This document shows positions 6,827 to 13,780 of a DNA stretch of 23,578 nt, piece after piece (within the stretch, counting starts at the first letter, position 1; each line of letters opens with the position of its first letter). Below the pieces are notes generated by a model that saw nothing but the letters and a program-made list of their open reading frames with translations, had not been told where the DNA came from and did not search any database. Source of the DNA: Deltaproteobacteria bacterium (GTDB taxonomy: Bacteria > Desulfobacterota_B > Binatia > Bin18); contig JAAXHF010000007.1 of the NCBI GenBank assembly GCA_012271025.1, positions 1 to 23,578 on the forward strand. Direction: 5' to 3'. A program made the translations under genes and the position numbers.

Positions 6827-8659
6827 CTACTCCACCGTCACGCTCTTGGCCAGATTGCGGGGTTGATCGACATCGGTGCCGCGGTACAGGGCAATATGGT
6901 AGGCCAGCAGCTGGAGCGGAACCGTCAGCACGACGGGCATCAGCAGATGGTGGGTCCTGGGAACCTGAACGATTTCCCAGGCGATGTCTTCCAGCTCGGG
7001 CGACGGCGCGTCGGTCAGAGCGATAATCCGTCCGCCCCGCGCCTCGACCTCTTTCATATTGCTGAGCGTCTTGGCGTAGACCCGATCTTTGGGCAGCAGC
7101 ACGACCACGGGCAGCTGGTCGTCAATCAGCGCGATGGGGCCGTGTTTCATCTCTCCGGCCGGATAGCCCTCGGCATGGATATACGACAGTTCCTTGAGCT
7201 TGAGCGCCCCTTCGAGCGCGATGGGATAATTCACCCCACGCCCCAGGTATAAGAAATCGTCGGCATGGCCATATTTTTTGGCGATTTTTTCAACGCTGCG
7301 CTCTTTATGCAGGAGCTGCTGGACGAGAGCAGGCAGGTTGACCAGGTCTTCGAGGAGCCGCTGACCGGTGGCCTGGTCGAGCGCGCCGCGTCGGCGGCCA
7401 AGATACACCGCCAGCAGGTAGAGTGCCGTGACCTGGGTCGTAAACGCCTTGGTTGAGGCGACGCTTATTTCCGGCCCGGCGTGGGTATAGACGACCATGT
7501 CGGCCTTGCGCGGGATCGAGGCATCGACCACATTACAGATAGTGAGGGTTGTGGCGCCGGCCGCCCGACCACCCTCCAGCGCCGCCAGGGTGTCGGCTGT
7601 TTCGCCCGACTGCGACACGGTCAGGACCAGGGTGTCGGCGTCGAGGGGCGGGTTGCGATAGCGGAATTCGCTGCCGTAATCCACCTCGGCCGGAATACGG
7701 GCCAGCTCTTCCAGGAAAAACTTGCCCAGCAGACACGCGTGCCAGGCCGTCCCGCAGGCCAGCAGCGCGACGCGCTTGATCGAGTCCAGGACCCGGCCGT
7801 GGGCTTCGAGTTCGCCCAGCCACACATGGCCCTCCTCGGCTCGGATACGGCTCCGCATGGTGTCGATAATGGCCTGCGGCTGCTCGTGAATCTCCTTGAG
7901 CAGGAAGTGCTTATAGCCCTCCTTCTGGGCGGTCAGGGCATCCCAGCTCACGTGGCGCGGCGCACGCTCGACCGGCTGGCCGTCAAAGTTGGAGAAACGG
8001 ACCCCCCCGCGGCTGACCTCGGCCAGGTCGCCGTCGTCGAGGAAAGCAACCTGGCGGGTATAGTCCAGCAGGGCCGGGATATCGGACGCGATGAAGTTCT
8101 CGCCTTCCCCCAGACCGACCACGATGGGCGTCGCATTCTTGGCCGCAATAATGGTATCGGGCTGGCTCTCGCACAGGGCGACAATGGCAAACGAGCCGGC
8201 CAGGCGTTTCAGGGCAGCCCGGGTCGCCTCGACGAAAGTCAGCCCGTCCTGGATATGCTGGTCAATGAGATGCGCGATCACCTCGGTATCGGTCTCCGAG
8301 CTGAAGCGCCGTCCCCCGGCGCGCAGTTCGTGGCGCAGGTCGAGATAGTTTTCGATGATGCCGTTGTGGATGACCACCACCTGTCCGGCGCGGTGCGGGT
8401 GGGCGTTCTCCTCGGACGGTCGTCCGTGGGTGGCCCAGCGGGTATGGCCCACGCCGACCGTGCCCTGGACCGGCTCGGCGCGCAGGGCGTGGTCAAGGTT
8501 CTCCAGCTTGCCGGCCGAGCGCCGCAGCACAATCCGGTTGCCCGTGCCGGCCACCGCCAGCCCGGCCGAGTCATAGCCCCGGTAGGCCAGACGTTGCAGC
8601 CCCTGGTACAACAGCGGGACGGCCTGACGGTGGCCGACATAGCCGATGATGCCGCACAT
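6827..8659 (-). CDS. glmS: Glutamine--fructose-6-phosphate aminotransferase (isomerizing)
   Basis: GlmS converts fructose-6-phosphate and glutamine to glucosamine-6-phosphate, the entry step to UDP-GlcNAc for peptidoglycan and LPS. The protein is 610 residues, the usual length. It begins MCGIIGYVGHR, leaving Cys2 as the N-terminal nucleophile of the class II glutaminase domain (about 1-240, with 'GHTRWATHGRPSEENAHPH'). Two SIS sugar-isomerase domains follow ('LACGTAWHACLLGKFFLEE', 'SQSGETADTLAALE', and the second near 460-600 with 'LGRGVNYPIALEGALKLKE'). It ends in KSVTVE, the conserved C-terminal tail. It starts 11 bp after the glmU stop with AGGGA upstream, so the two are surely one operon. 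No glmS ribozyme was seen in the short gap. Confidence 0.97.
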   Translation of the reverse strand: MCGIIGYVGHRQAVPLLYQGLQRLAYRGYDSAGLAVAGTGNRIVLRRSAGKLENLDHALRAEPVQGTVGVGHTRWATHGRPSEENAHPHRAGQVVVIHNGIIENYLDLRHELRAGGRRFSSETDTEVIAHLIDQHIQDGLTFVEATRAALKRLAGSFAIVALCESQPDTIIAAKNATPIVVGLGEGENFIASDIPALLDYTRQVAFLDDGDLAEVSRGGVRFSNFDGQPVERAPRHVSWDALTAQKEGYKHFLLKEIHEQPQAIIDTMRSRIRAEEGHVWLGELEAHGRVLDSIKRVALLACGTAWHACLLGKFFLEELARIPAEVDYGSEFRYRNPPLDADTLVLTVSQSGETADTLAALEGGRAAGATTLTICNVVDASIPRKADMVVYTHAGPEISVASTKAFTTQVTALYLLAVYLGRRRGALDQATGQRLLEDLVNLPALVQQLLHKERSVEKIAKKYGHADDFLYLGRGVNYPIALEGALKLKELSYIHAEGYPAGEMKHGPIALIDDQLPVVVLLPKDRVYAKTLSNMKEVEARGGRIIALTDAPSPELEDIAWEIVQVPRTHHLLMPVVLTVPLQLLAYHIALYRGTDVDQPRNLAKSVTVE

Positions 8660-8670
8660 GTCCCTGGTCC

Positions 8671-10107
8671 CTAGCCGTCGGTATCTTTTTTCTCGGCCTG
8701 TTTGTCTGTCTCTCTGGCCCGCTTTGCCGCAGTCCAGCCCTCGCGCGTGTGCTGCTGACGGGGGTTGAACACCAGCGCTCCGGCCGGCACGTCGCGGCGC
8801 ACGGTGGTGGCGGTGGCAATATACACATCGTCGTGAATAGTAATCGGGGCGACCAGGGTGGTATCGGAACCAACCTGGACCCGGTCGCCGATCCGGGTCC
8901 GATGCTTGCGAAAGCCGTCGTAGTTACACGTAATTGTGCCAGCCCCGATATTGGCGTCTCTACCGATCTCGGCGTCCCCGATATAGGCCAGATGCTTGGC
9001 CTTGGTGTGCTGGCCGATGACCGACTTCTTGACTTCCACGAAATTCCCCACCTCAGCCTCGGGGGCCAGCACGGCCTGACCGCGCAGATGACAAAACGGT
9101 CCGGCCGAGCTGCGGTCGGCCAGCTGGCTGTCAGACAGAACGACTGAAAACAGGACGTGGACATCGTCGCCGATCTGGCAATTCTCGATATACGCGCTGC
9201 CATCGATCCGGCACCGGGCTCCGATCCGGGTGCGGCCCTTGAGCTGGGTGTTGGGCCCGATGACCGTGTCCTGACCGATGGTCACGTCTTCGTCAAAATA
9301 GACCGTCTGGGGGTCTTGCAGAGTCACCCCGCGGGCCATCCACTTTTTACGCAGCTGCTCCTGTTTTGTGTGTTCCATAGCGGCCAGATCCTCCCGGGAA
9401 TTCACCCCACCAAGCTCTTCGGCGTCTTGCGCCACTACCGCCCGGGCTGATAGCCCGGCCTCCACGGCCCGAGCTACGATATCGGTCAGATAGTACTCGG
9501 CCTGCGCATTGTCAGGCCGCAGGGCGCGCAGGGCGGGAAACAGAAACGCGGCCTGCACACAATAGATGCCCGAATTGATTTCAGTGATGCGCCGTTCCTG
9601 GGCGGACGCGTCGCGCGCCTCCACAATTCTGCTCAGCCGACCGTCCGGCGTCCGCACCACCCGACCGTAATCGGCCGGGTCGGGCACGCGCGCGGTGAGG
9701 ACCGACACGGTCGCCCGCGTCGTCCGGTGGTCGTGAACAAGACCGGCCAGGGTCGCCGTGGTCAGCAGCGGCGTATCGCCGCACACGATCAAGACCTGCC
9801 CCTGCCAGTCAACAAACGCCGACTGGGCAGCCAGCACCGCGTCACCGGTGCCGCGCTGTTGGGGCTGGACGGCAAACCGGACATCCGCACCGCCACACGC
9901 CTGCTGGACCGCGTCGGCCTGGTGGCCGACGACGACGACCAGGCGCTCGGGATGCAGCCGCTGGACGGCATGGATGATGTGCGACACCAGGGGTTTGCCC
10001 GCCACGCGGTGCAGGACCTTGGCCTGGGCAGAACGCATCCGCTTGCCCAGGCCGGCGGCGAGGATGATGATGCCGAGCTGACTATCCTGAGCGATATTCC
10101 ACCCCAC
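8671..10107 (-). CDS. glmU: Bifunctional N-acetylglucosamine-1-phosphate uridyltransferase / glucosamine-1-phosphate acetyltransferase
   Basis: GlmU acetylates glucosamine-1-phosphate and then couples it to UTP, giving UDP-GlcNAc in the cytoplasm. The 478-residue product has the nucleotidyltransferase motif 'LAAGLGKRMRSAQAKVLHRV' near residue 16, then 'CGDTPLL' and 'EINSGIY'. From about residue 255 it has a left-handed beta-helix of hexapeptide repeats ('TVIGPNTQLKGRTRIGARC'). The acetyltransferase site is visible as 'HTKAKHLAYIGDAEIG' and 'GAGTITCNYDG'. The start is taken at a GTG (10107). No better ATG exists before the conserved beta strand and the Shine-Dalgarno is poor, so the first about ten residues are uncertain. 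A lysine/aspartate-rich tail ends the protein. glmS follows after 11 bp. Confidence 0.96.
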   Translation of the reverse strand: MGWNIAQDSQLGIIILAAGLGKRMRSAQAKVLHRVAGKPLVSHIIHAVQRLHPERLVVVVGHQADAVQQACGGADVRFAVQPQQRGTGDAVLAAQSAFVDWQGQVLIVCGDTPLLTTATLAGLVHDHRTTRATVSVLTARVPDPADYGRVVRTPDGRLSRIVEARDASAQERRITEINSGIYCVQAAFLFPALRALRPDNAQAEYYLTDIVARAVEAGLSARAVVAQDAEELGGVNSREDLAAMEHTKQEQLRKKWMARGVTLQDPQTVYFDEDVTIGQDTVIGPNTQLKGRTRIGARCRIDGSAYIENCQIGDDVHVLFSVVLSDSQLADRSSAGPFCHLRGQAVLAPEAEVGNFVEVKKSVIGQHTKAKHLAYIGDAEIGRDANIGAGTITCNYDGFRKHRTRIGDRVQVGSDTTLVAPITIHDDVYIATATTVRRDVPAGALVFNPRQQHTREGWTAAKRARETDKQAEKKDTDG

Positions 10108-10174
10108 CCGTGAGACAGGTTCTGGGGAGAGTGCCGGTCAGCCCCTCCCCGTCCGCCTGGCGCCTTGCCACACC

Positions 10175-11299
10175 CTAGTCTTCGGCCGAGTCTTCGGCCT
10201 GCGGCTGGCGCGACGGCAGGCTGTTGAACCAGGGCAAGACCAGGCTGTCGTTGATGGAGTAGGTGTAGGCGTGACCCCAGTCGGGCAGCTCCTCATACTT
10301 CACCTTGGTGAAGGCGCTCTTCTGGAGCAGTTCGTAGGCCATCTGTGCGGTGGCCACCGGAAACATGAAATCCTTGCCGCCGTGGACGATATAGATCGGC
10401 AAATCCTTGGCCTTGTCCAGATTAAACATGCCGACGATCATGCCGGCTGCGGCAATCGGCGCAGCACCGGCAAACAGCTTGGGGCAGCTCAGCCCGAGCG
10501 CATAGCTGAACGAGCCGCCGTCGGACAGGCCGGTGGCAAACAGCCGGCCAATGTCGATACTGTACTCGTCGAGCAGAGTCTCGACCATCGACAGAATAGA
10601 GCGGATATCAACCCCCGGTCGCTGTAAGGACCACGTCCCACCCAAGGACTTGGGCGACAGCACAATATAGCCCGCGCTCTTGGCCGCCCGCAGCCAGGTC
10701 AGCAGGTAGTCGTCCCCGCGGCCATGCCCGCCGTGCAGGGTAATCACCAGGGGCCAGGAGCGGCTCGGGTCGTAATACTCGGGCACGTACAGCGAATACT
10801 CGGCGTGCTTGTCGGTACTCGGCCGGTGGATGACCCCGGTCTCGGCCTCAACACCCGCAACCGGCGTCTCCAGCTCATCCCAGCGCGCCAGGGCGTCCGG
10901 CAGCACCCAGTATTCCCGCAGCTTCGGCAACTCGGCGCGCAGATCGTACAGGACGTATTTGCCGAGCGAGAAGGCCCGGCGGCTCTGCATATAGGCGACA
11001 ATGAAGTTCGCCTCGGAGCCGGTCAGAAAAGAGGTGTAGGCATCTTCCAGCTGTTCCAGGGCTTCCAGCCATTTTGTGTGAAAGGCCTCACGACCGTCCG
11101 GCACTTCGAGGCCCTCGAGCTCGGCGTTCAGGGGGGGAAAGACATCGCCCCCGGCCCGGTCGAACACGTCTTGCTTGGCCTGCTTGATCTGGCCCAGATG
11201 CATGTGCTCTTGCAGCCACTCGAAAGCCCGCAGGAAGACCAGGATTTTTTCTTCCTGAGCACTGATAATGGCCTGATAGTCTGCTGCTGAGATCGCCAT
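10175..11299 (-). CDS. Alpha/beta hydrolase, PHB-depolymerase/LpqC-like, with helical N-terminal domain
   Basis: The 374-residue protein has a C-terminal alpha/beta-hydrolase domain (about 170-365) like polyhydroxybutyrate depolymerase and feruloyl-esterase-type enzymes. It shows 'PLVITLHGGHGRGDDY' (oxyanion region) and the nucleophile elbow GLSDGG with Ser259. Asp310 in 'VHGGKDFMFP' and His343 in 'DWGHAYTYS' complete the likely triad. Residues 1-150 are mostly helical and charged, and I do not recognise them. The start at 11299 is fixed by AGGAGG five bases upstream. A longer frame to 11464 would overlap selA and lacks such a site. No signal peptide is present from this start, so an intracellular esterase is more likely than a secreted depolymerase. 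It is divergent from selA and 67 bp upstream of glmU. Confidence 0.82.
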   Translation of the reverse strand: MAISAADYQAIISAQEEKILVFLRAFEWLQEHMHLGQIKQAKQDVFDRAGGDVFPPLNAELEGLEVPDGREAFHTKWLEALEQLEDAYTSFLTGSEANFIVAYMQSRRAFSLGKYVLYDLRAELPKLREYWVLPDALARWDELETPVAGVEAETGVIHRPSTDKHAEYSLYVPEYYDPSRSWPLVITLHGGHGRGDDYLLTWLRAAKSAGYIVLSPKSLGGTWSLQRPGVDIRSILSMVETLLDEYSIDIGRLFATGLSDGGSFSYALGLSCPKLFAGAAPIAAAGMIVGMFNLDKAKDLPIYIVHGGKDFMFPVATAQMAYELLQKSAFTKVKYEELPDWGHAYTYSINDSLVLPWFNSLPSRQPQAEDSAED

Positions 11300-11304
11300 A
11301 CGGC

Positions 11305-11310
11305 CCTCCT
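11305..11310 (-). promoter_or_regulatory. Ribosome binding site fixing the hydrolase start
   Basis: A full AGGAGG on the minus strand lies 5 bases before the ATG at 11299. It argues against the upstream start at 11464, whose extension overlaps the selA start on the other strand. Confidence 0.8.
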
Positions 11311-11382
11311 TGTGTGAGGCAAAGCTAGCCTCCCCTCCCCACAGTTGCAAGAGGCACACCCATATGCCAAGGTGGCCGCGCC

Positions 11383-12795
11383 ATGAAGACCGCCAAAAAC
11401 GCGACCGAGCAGGCTGCTCGCGAGCTGCTGCGCCGTCTCCCCGCAGTTGAAAAGCTGGTCTCATCGTCCGATTTCCACCCTCTCCTCCAACGCTACCAGC
11501 GTGGCTATATCACACACACCGTCCGTGACGTACTGGCCGGTCTGCGCCGAGACATCCTGGACGGCTCGCTGAGCGAGGAGCTAACGCAGTCGGCCATCAG
11601 CCACCGGGTCAGGCAGCGGCTGGCCGAGGCCGAGCGCTCACCTCTGCGCTCGGTCATCAACGCCACCGGCACCGTGCTGCACACCAATCTGGGCCGGGCG
11701 CTGCTGGCAAAATCGGCGGTAGACGAAGTCGTCCGCGCGGCCACCACGCCGGTAACTCTGGAGTACGATCTGAGCGCGGCCGGGCGCGGGGATCGCGATG
11801 CCCTGATTGAGGCTGAGCTGCTGGCCCTGACCGGTGCCGAGGCGGCCACCGTTGTCAACAATAACGCCGCAGCCGTACTGCTGGCCCTGAATTCCGTGGC
11901 CGAAGGCAAAGAGGGCATTGTCTCACGGGGTGAGCTGATCGAGATTGGCGGCGCGTTTCGGATTCCTGACGTGATGCGCAAAAGCGGTGTCGTGCTGCGC
12001 GAGGTCGGCACCACCAACCGCACCCACGCCCACGACTACGCCGAGGCGATTGGGCCCGAAACCGGCGTGCTGCTGAAAGTCCATCCGAGCAATTACCGGA
12101 TCGTCGGTTTCAGCAGCGAGGTCAGCCTGGCCGACATCGTCGCCCTCGGCCACGCCCACCAGATCCCGGTCATGGAAGACCTGGGCGCCGGGGCGCTCAT
12201 TGACCTGTCCGACTACGGCCTGCCCAAAGAGCCGATCGTGTCCGAGCGGGTGGCGACGGGCGCCGATCTGGTGACCTTCAGCGGCGACAAACTGTTAGGC
12301 GGTCCGCAGGCCGGACTGATTGTCGGCCGTCGGGAGTGGATTGCCCGCATCAAGGCCAACCCGCTGAAACGTGCCCTGCGGCCCGACAAGCTGACCCTGG
12401 CCGCCCTGGGGGCAACCCTGCGGCTGTACCGCCAGTCGCCGTGTCTGAGCGACGCAATTCCAACCCTGCGTTGGCTCACCCGGCCCGTGGCAGAGCTAGA
12501 CGCGATTGCCGCCCAGGCCATGCCGCTCTTGCACGAGCGGCTGGGTCAGGATTTCCACCTCACGCTCGAAGACGCCACGGCTCAGATCGGCTGCGGCGCC
12601 TTGCCTGAGCAGCACCTGCCCAGCCGGGCGATAGTGATTCGTCACCCCCGGCTTTCGGCCGAGCATATTGCGGCCCGGTTTCGAGCCGCGCCCACACCCA
12701 TCCTGGGCCGGATTCGGGACGACGCCTTCATGTTGGATTTGCGGGGCATCTTTCAGCCTCACGAACTGCTTCCTGCCGCAGCGCGGACCGACTGA
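11383..12795 (+). CDS. selA: L-seryl-tRNA(Sec) selenium transferase
   Basis: SelA is a PLP enzyme that turns seryl-tRNA(Sec) into selenocysteinyl-tRNA(Sec) using selenophosphate. The 470-residue product matches the family in length (about 460). The N-terminal tRNA-binding domain begins 'AARELLRRLPAVEKLVSS'. The conserved 'INATGTVLHTNLGRALL' lies near residues 88-104, with 'NNNAAAVLLAL', 'SRGELIEIGGAFRIPDVM' and 'VGTTNRTH' after it. The PLP lysine is K303 in 'TFSGDKLLGGPQAG'. The C-terminal domain contains 'GRIRDDAFMLDLRGI'. The stop is 7 bp from the 3' end of a tRNA-Sec gene on the opposite strand. selB and selD are not in the window, so the rest of the pathway must lie elsewhere. Confidence 0.96.
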   Translation: MKTAKNATEQAARELLRRLPAVEKLVSSSDFHPLLQRYQRGYITHTVRDVLAGLRRDILDGSLSEELTQSAISHRVRQRLAEAERSPLRSVINATGTVLHTNLGRALLAKSAVDEVVRAATTPVTLEYDLSAAGRGDRDALIEAELLALTGAEAATVVNNNAAAVLLALNSVAEGKEGIVSRGELIEIGGAFRIPDVMRKSGVVLREVGTTNRTHAHDYAEAIGPETGVLLKVHPSNYRIVGFSSEVSLADIVALGHAHQIPVMEDLGAGALIDLSDYGLPKEPIVSERVATGADLVTFSGDKLLGGPQAGLIVGRREWIARIKANPLKRALRPDKLTLAALGATLRLYRQSPCLSDAIPTLRWLTRPVAELDAIAAQAMPLLHERLGQDFHLTLEDATAQIGCGALPEQHLPSRAIVIRHPRLSAEHIAARFRAAPTPILGRIRDDAFMLDLRGIFQPHELLPAAARTD

Positions 12796-12802
12796 ACGGG
12801 AC

Positions 12803-12897
12803 TGGCGGAGAAGGGATGGAGTCGAACCATCCGCGCAACTTACGCCACGCAACTCGGTTTTGAAGACCGGTGCGGCCACCGGGCCACATCCTTCTCC
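12803..12897 (-). tRNA. selC: tRNA-Sec (anticodon UCA), 95 nt with encoded CCA
   Basis: Read on the minus strand, the gene folds as a bacterial selenocysteine tRNA. It has an 8-bp acceptor (GGAGAAGG with CCTTCTCC) and discriminator G plus CCA. The D-stem is 6 bp (GTGGCC/GGCCGC) with a 4-nt loop. The anticodon loop is CTTCAAA (anticodon TCA, plus-strand 12861-12863). A 22-nt variable arm follows, then a T arm GATGG-TTCGACT-CCATC. The 8+5 acceptor/T-arm length, the 6-bp D-stem and the long variable arm set it apart from tRNA-Ser. The outermost anticodon-stem pair is a C-A mismatch, and the variable arm pairs with several G-U wobbles. It charges with serine, is converted by SelA, and delivers Sec at UGA with SelB. 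A GATACT (12910-12915, minus) upstream might be its -10 box. Confidence 0.95.
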
Positions 12898-12957
12898 GTC
12901 GGGGAAGAGAGTATCGGGCTTTTCCCCGCGAAGGAAGAGGGAAGAGCAGGCCAAGGT

Positions 12958-12986
12958 TTGCCTTTGCGGTACCTCGGCGGTATAGT
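12958..12986 (+). promoter_or_regulatory. Sigma70-type promoter for the DUF433/DUF5615 module
   Basis: TTGCCT (12958-12963) and TATAGT (12981-12986) are separated by exactly 17 bases and lie 36 bp before the DUF433 start codon. Expected transcription start is near 12993. It is the best-matching promoter in the window. It lies in the gap between tRNA-Sec and the module, so the module is transcribed away from the tRNA. Confidence 0.6.
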
Positions 12987-13021
12987 GCCGGGAGAAATAT
13001 CCGGGCCGGCTCGGGGCATTG

Positions 13022-13360
13022 ATGTACCACGCATACGTTGAACAACGCGAAGGCGGCTACTGGGTGCAGGGCACGCGCGTGTCCCTGGACTCGGTCGTGC
13101 ATCGCTTCCGTGAAGGACTCTCGCCAGAGAGCATCGCTGAGTGTTTTTCGGGGCTCAGCCTCGAACAGGTCTATGGGACGATTACCTATTACCTGGCTCA
13201 TCGTGCCGATATCGATGCCTATCTCAAAACCGCGGATGAGGAGGATGAACGCTTTCGGCAACGTGTCCGCACCGAGCATCCGCGTTTGAGTCGGAAACTC
13301 GACACACTGCTTCGGTCTGCTCAGCCTTCTGACCATAAAAATCCGGTTTCAGGCCGATAA
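13022..13360 (+). CDS. DUF433 domain antitoxin-like protein
   Basis: The 112-residue product carries the DUF433 pattern: 'GGYWVQGTRVSLDSVVHRFREGLSPESIAECF' (residues about 11-42), then 'LSLEQVYGTITYYLAHRADIDAYL'. This small winged-helix-like domain is common as the antitoxin of DUF433/DUF5615 pairs, where it probably binds its own promoter and the PIN-like toxin. ATG at 13022 is preferred over the adjacent TTG. The Shine-Dalgarno is poor. The last 32 bp overlap the downstream toxin frame, the usual coupling in such pairs. Codon use is less GC-biased here than in the flanking genes by eye, which fits horizontal spread of toxin-antitoxin loci (inference). Confidence 0.85.
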   Translation: MYHAYVEQREGGYWVQGTRVSLDSVVHRFREGLSPESIAECFSGLSLEQVYGTITYYLAHRADIDAYLKTADEEDERFRQRVRTEHPRLSRKLDTLLRSAQPSDHKNPVSGR

Positions 13361-13685
13361 CGATCTTGACCAGCGCATTGTTGCGGCAACGAGACGCCTC
13401 AATCAAGATATTGATTTTCAGTCAGCTTCGGCACTCGGCCTGCATTTACGCGCACCGGATGACCGCGTGCTGGAACTCGCCGCACGGGAAGGCCGCCTTT
13501 TGGTGTCACATGACCGTAGAACAATGCCAGGGCATTTCGCCCGCTTTATCGCCAATCACACCTCTCCGGGCTTGCTCATTGTATCGCGAAAGCTGCCGGT
13601 AGGCAGAGCGGCGGAGTGGTTGCATCTGCTGTGGGAAGCGAGCAAGGCTGAAGAGTATGTGAATTCTCTCTACAGCCTGCCCTGA
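13329..13685 (+). CDS. DUF5615 PIN-like toxin, apparent CTG start
   Basis: The frame reads (M)TIKIRFQADNDLDQRI at its N-terminus, the typical opening of DUF5615 PIN-like toxins. It continues through 'DDRVLELAAREGRLLVSHDRRTMPGHF' (about 44-70) and 'TSPGLLIVSRKLPVG', 118 residues in all. D10/D12, E49 and D62 are plausible metal-site acids of the PIN fold, which acts as an RNase in relatives. No ATG, GTG or TTG is available upstream after the in-frame stop at 13287. The first standard start (GTG 13467) would remove the N-terminal strand and its acidic residues. CTG at 13329 fits family length exactly, so either a rare start with translational coupling to DUF433 is used, or the gene lost its start and is being inactivated. 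Confidence 0.8.
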   Translation: MTIKIRFQADNDLDQRIVAATRRLNQDIDFQSASALGLHLRAPDDRVLELAAREGRLLVSHDRRTMPGHFARFIANHTSPGLLIVSRKLPVGRAAEWLHLLWEASKAEEYVNSLYSLP

Positions 13686-13702
13686 GTACAACGCTGGCCA
13701 GG

Positions 13703-13720
13703 CCGGCGAGCAGACGCCGG
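13703..13720 (+). terminator. Weak hairpin after the toxin gene
   Basis: CCGGCG (13703-13708) and CGCCGG (13715-13720) form a 6-bp GC stem with a 6-nt loop, 17 bp after the toxin stop. There is no T-run, so it is not a standard intrinsic terminator. It may only slow transcription before hisS. Confidence 0.25.
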
Positions 13721-13765
13721 GACCTTGACCGGCCGGCCATATCTTGATTTCCAACCGGGTAGCCC

Positions 13766-13771
13766 AAGGAG
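13766..13771 (+). promoter_or_regulatory. Ribosome binding site fixing the hisS start
   Basis: AAGGAG lies 9 bases before ATG 13781 and directly abuts the alternative TTG at 13772, so the ATG is the real start. Confidence 0.75.
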
Positions 13772-13780
13772 TTGGAAGCG

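Noticed and set aside
7481..8674. Plus-strand open frame opposite glmS
   Set aside because: The minus strand encodes complete GlmS, and the plus frame has no family match or ribosome site.
10124..10150. GGGGAG...CTCCCC inverted repeat between the hydrolase and glmU as a terminator
   Set aside because: A 6-bp stem with a 15-nt loop and no T-run is too weak to call.
11300..11464. N-terminal extension of the hydrolase with a signal-like hydrophobic stretch
   Set aside because: It overlaps the selA start, has no ribosome site, and a strong AGGAGG precedes the internal ATG at 11299.
4758..12795. In-frame UGA selenocysteine codons in the window's own genes
   Set aside because: The TGA stops of the DUF1302, YgiT, MFS and selA genes fall at natural protein ends with no homologous continuation, so no selenoprotein is supported here.
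12496..12954. Minus-strand open frames across the end of selA and the tRNA region
   Set aside because: They pass through the tRNA-Sec gene and the selA C-terminus and have no recognisable protein features.
12803..13760. tRNA-Sec as an integration site with the DUF433/DUF5615 pair as cargo
   Set aside because: The module lies beside the 5' end of the tRNA, not the 3' end where integration usually occurs. I see no duplicated tRNA fragment and no integrase.
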